From an uncultured Armatimonadota bacterium (GTDB taxonomy: Bacteria; Armatimonadota; Armatimonadia; Armatimonadales; Armatimonadaceae), in the NCBI GenBank assembly GCA_903881535.1, contig CAIRTT010000627.1, positions 1 to 6,530 of the forward strand: a DNA stretch of 6,530 nucleotides. The letters run 5' to 3'. Within the stretch, counting starts at the first letter, position 1; each line of letters opens with the position of its first letter. Below, in pieces: positions 5,632-6,530 of the stretch. Below the pieces are notes generated by a model. That model was not told the DNA's origin. It worked only from the letters and a program-made list of their open reading frames with translations, and searched no databases. Position numbers and translations under genes: made by a program.

Positions 5632-6530
5632 ATGTCATCCCCAAAGACCGTAGTAATCGCCATGTCTGGCGGCGTCGATAGCGCTGTCGCTGCTGCCCTG
5701 CTCAAAGAGCAAGGCCATGATGTGATCGGTGTCACACTGCAAATCTGGCAGGAAACAGCACACGAGACCAAGGGCGCGGGGTGTTGTTCACTGGGTGCGG
5801 TCGAGGATGCCCGCCGCACTGCAAACCGCATCGGGATTCCCCACTACGTGTTGAACTACCGTGAGCCATTTGCGGAAAAGGTTATCGCCCCCTTCATTAA
5901 GGACTACCAGCGGGGCCGCACACCGAATCCATGCGTCAACTGCAACCGTTATATAAAGTTCGATGCGCTGCTTGAGAAGGCAACATCGCTTGGCGCGGAC
6001 TATTTGGCGACAGGTCACTACGCGCGTGTGCATCATGGTCTGGGCGCCGATGGTCGCCACGTCCTTTGCCGTGCTGAAAATGGCTCGAAAGACCAGACGT
6101 ATGCCCTGTATGCCACGCTTCAGCATCAGCTTGCCCGCATGACGATGCCTCTTGGCGAGCTTCCAAGCAAGGATGTCACCCGTCAGCTGGCCCGAGATTA
6201 TGGTCTATCGGTTGCGAACAAGCCGGACTCGCAGGAGATCTGCTTTGTTCAGGACCGCAACTACACTGAATTTCTCGAGGAAACGGCGCCGGAAACATTG
6301 GTTCCTGGCCACTTTGTGGACACATCCGGGAAGGTACGCGGCACGCATGATGGCATCGCACGCTATACCGTCGGACAGCGCAAGCGCATTAATGTGGGTT
6401 CGAGTATCCCTTTATATGTGATTCAAGTGGATGCGGAAACGAATACAGTGGTGGTTGGGGATGATGATGACTTGTTTGCCGGTGGCTGTGTCGTGGAGGA
6501 TTTGACTTGGGTTTCCTTGGCGGAACCACC
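5632..6530 (+). CDS. mnmA: tRNA-specific 2-thiouridylase MnmA (runs off the right edge)
   Basis: The first 299 codons plus two bases of the next (CC, proline whatever follows) of a protein normally about 350-370 residues long. MnmA adenylates and then thiolates U34 in the anticodons of tRNA-Lys, -Glu and -Gln in the cytoplasm, using sulfur relayed from a cysteine desulfurase. Visible are the PP-loop SGGVDS (12-17), GRTPNPCVNCN (95-105), IKFDALL (108-114), ATGHYARV (126-133), SKDQTYALY (152-160), KPDSQEICF (197-205) and YTVGQRKR (245-252). Cys104 aligns with the nucleophilic cysteine of the E. coli enzyme (in its DxxCN motif) and Cys204 with the second catalytic cysteine. Cys101 replaces the Asp of DxxC, making this a CxxC-type MnmA. 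GQRKR differs from the common GQRKG. The ATG at 5632 has no Shine-Dalgarno but lies 8 nt after an extended -10. The gene is divergent from the lipoprotein gene; no functional link is evident. Confidence 0.96.
   Translation, partial: MSSPKTVVIAMSGGVDSAVAAALLKEQGHDVIGVTLQIWQETAHETKGAGCCSLGAVEDARRTANRIGIPHYVLNYREPFAEKVIAPFIKDYQRGRTPNPCVNCNRYIKFDALLEKATSLGADYLATGHYARVHHGLGADGRHVLCRAENGSKDQTYALYATLQHQLARMTMPLGELPSKDVTRQLARDYGLSVANKPDSQEICFVQDRNYTEFLEETAPETLVPGHFVDTSGKVRGTHDGIARYTVGQRKRINVGSSIPLYVIQVDAETNTVVVGDDDDLFAGGCVVEDLTWVSLAEP

Noticed and set aside
1..6530. Search for a mobile element, CRISPR array, tRNA/rRNA, toxin-antitoxin pair or defence system.
   Set aside because: No transposase or integrase motifs, no terminal repeats or regularly spaced repeats, no RNA-gene signatures; all coding space is taken up by five ordinary genes.

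Overview
The window is ordinary chromosomal bacterial DNA of moderately high GC, densely coded, with no sign of a mobile element, CRISPR array, prophage, tRNA or rRNA. Five genes are visible. An exported glycoside hydrolase, a lipoprotein and semialdehyde/esterase sugar genes point to a free-living, carbohydrate-degrading bacterium. A CxxC-type MnmA, and a mixture of strong Shine-Dalgarno starts with starts that have none, would suit a soil or freshwater phylum such as Armatimonadota or Acidobacteriota. This placement is inference, not demonstrated.

Left part (1-4511, minus strand). Three genes are read right to left in one direction: a secreted GH3 beta-glycosidase with a PA14 insert (4511-1971), an alpha-ketoglutarate-semialdehyde-type aldehyde dehydrogenase (1928-345), and the N-terminal third or so of an alpha/beta hydrolase of the acetyl-xylan-esterase type (310 to the window edge). 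Gaps are 42 and 34 nt, so they probably form one hemicellulose/oligosaccharide operon. The esterase-like protein could remove acyl groups, the GH3 enzyme release sugars outside the cytoplasm, and the dehydrogenase finish an oxidative pentose or uronate/aldarate pathway at 2-oxoglutarate.

Gap 4512-4685 holds an intrinsic terminator for the gene to its right (perfect 10-bp stem, 4638-4660), an imperfect 10-nt inverted repeat (4591-4618), and a -10-like TATATT only 6 nt before the GH3 ATG. I see no gene there.

Right part. A 241-aa lipoprotein of unknown function (5411-4686, minus strand, GTG start, strong Shine-Dalgarno) diverges from mnmA (5632 to the right edge, plus strand), the tRNA U34 2-thiouridylase. 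The shared 220-nt promoter region carries one extended -10 in each direction, TGGTATATT and TGGTATACT.

The most interesting signals are non-coding. (1) A perfect 11-bp inverted repeat (1918-1928 / 1948-1958) in the GH3-dehydrogenase gap includes the dehydrogenase start codon, so read-through mRNA could fold and hide it. (2) The three starts without a clear Shine-Dalgarno (GH3, dehydrogenase, mnmA) each have a -10-like hexamer 6-8 nt upstream, the layout expected for leaderless mRNAs, while the other two genes have textbook Shine-Dalgarno sites. I found no clearly new multi-gene system.
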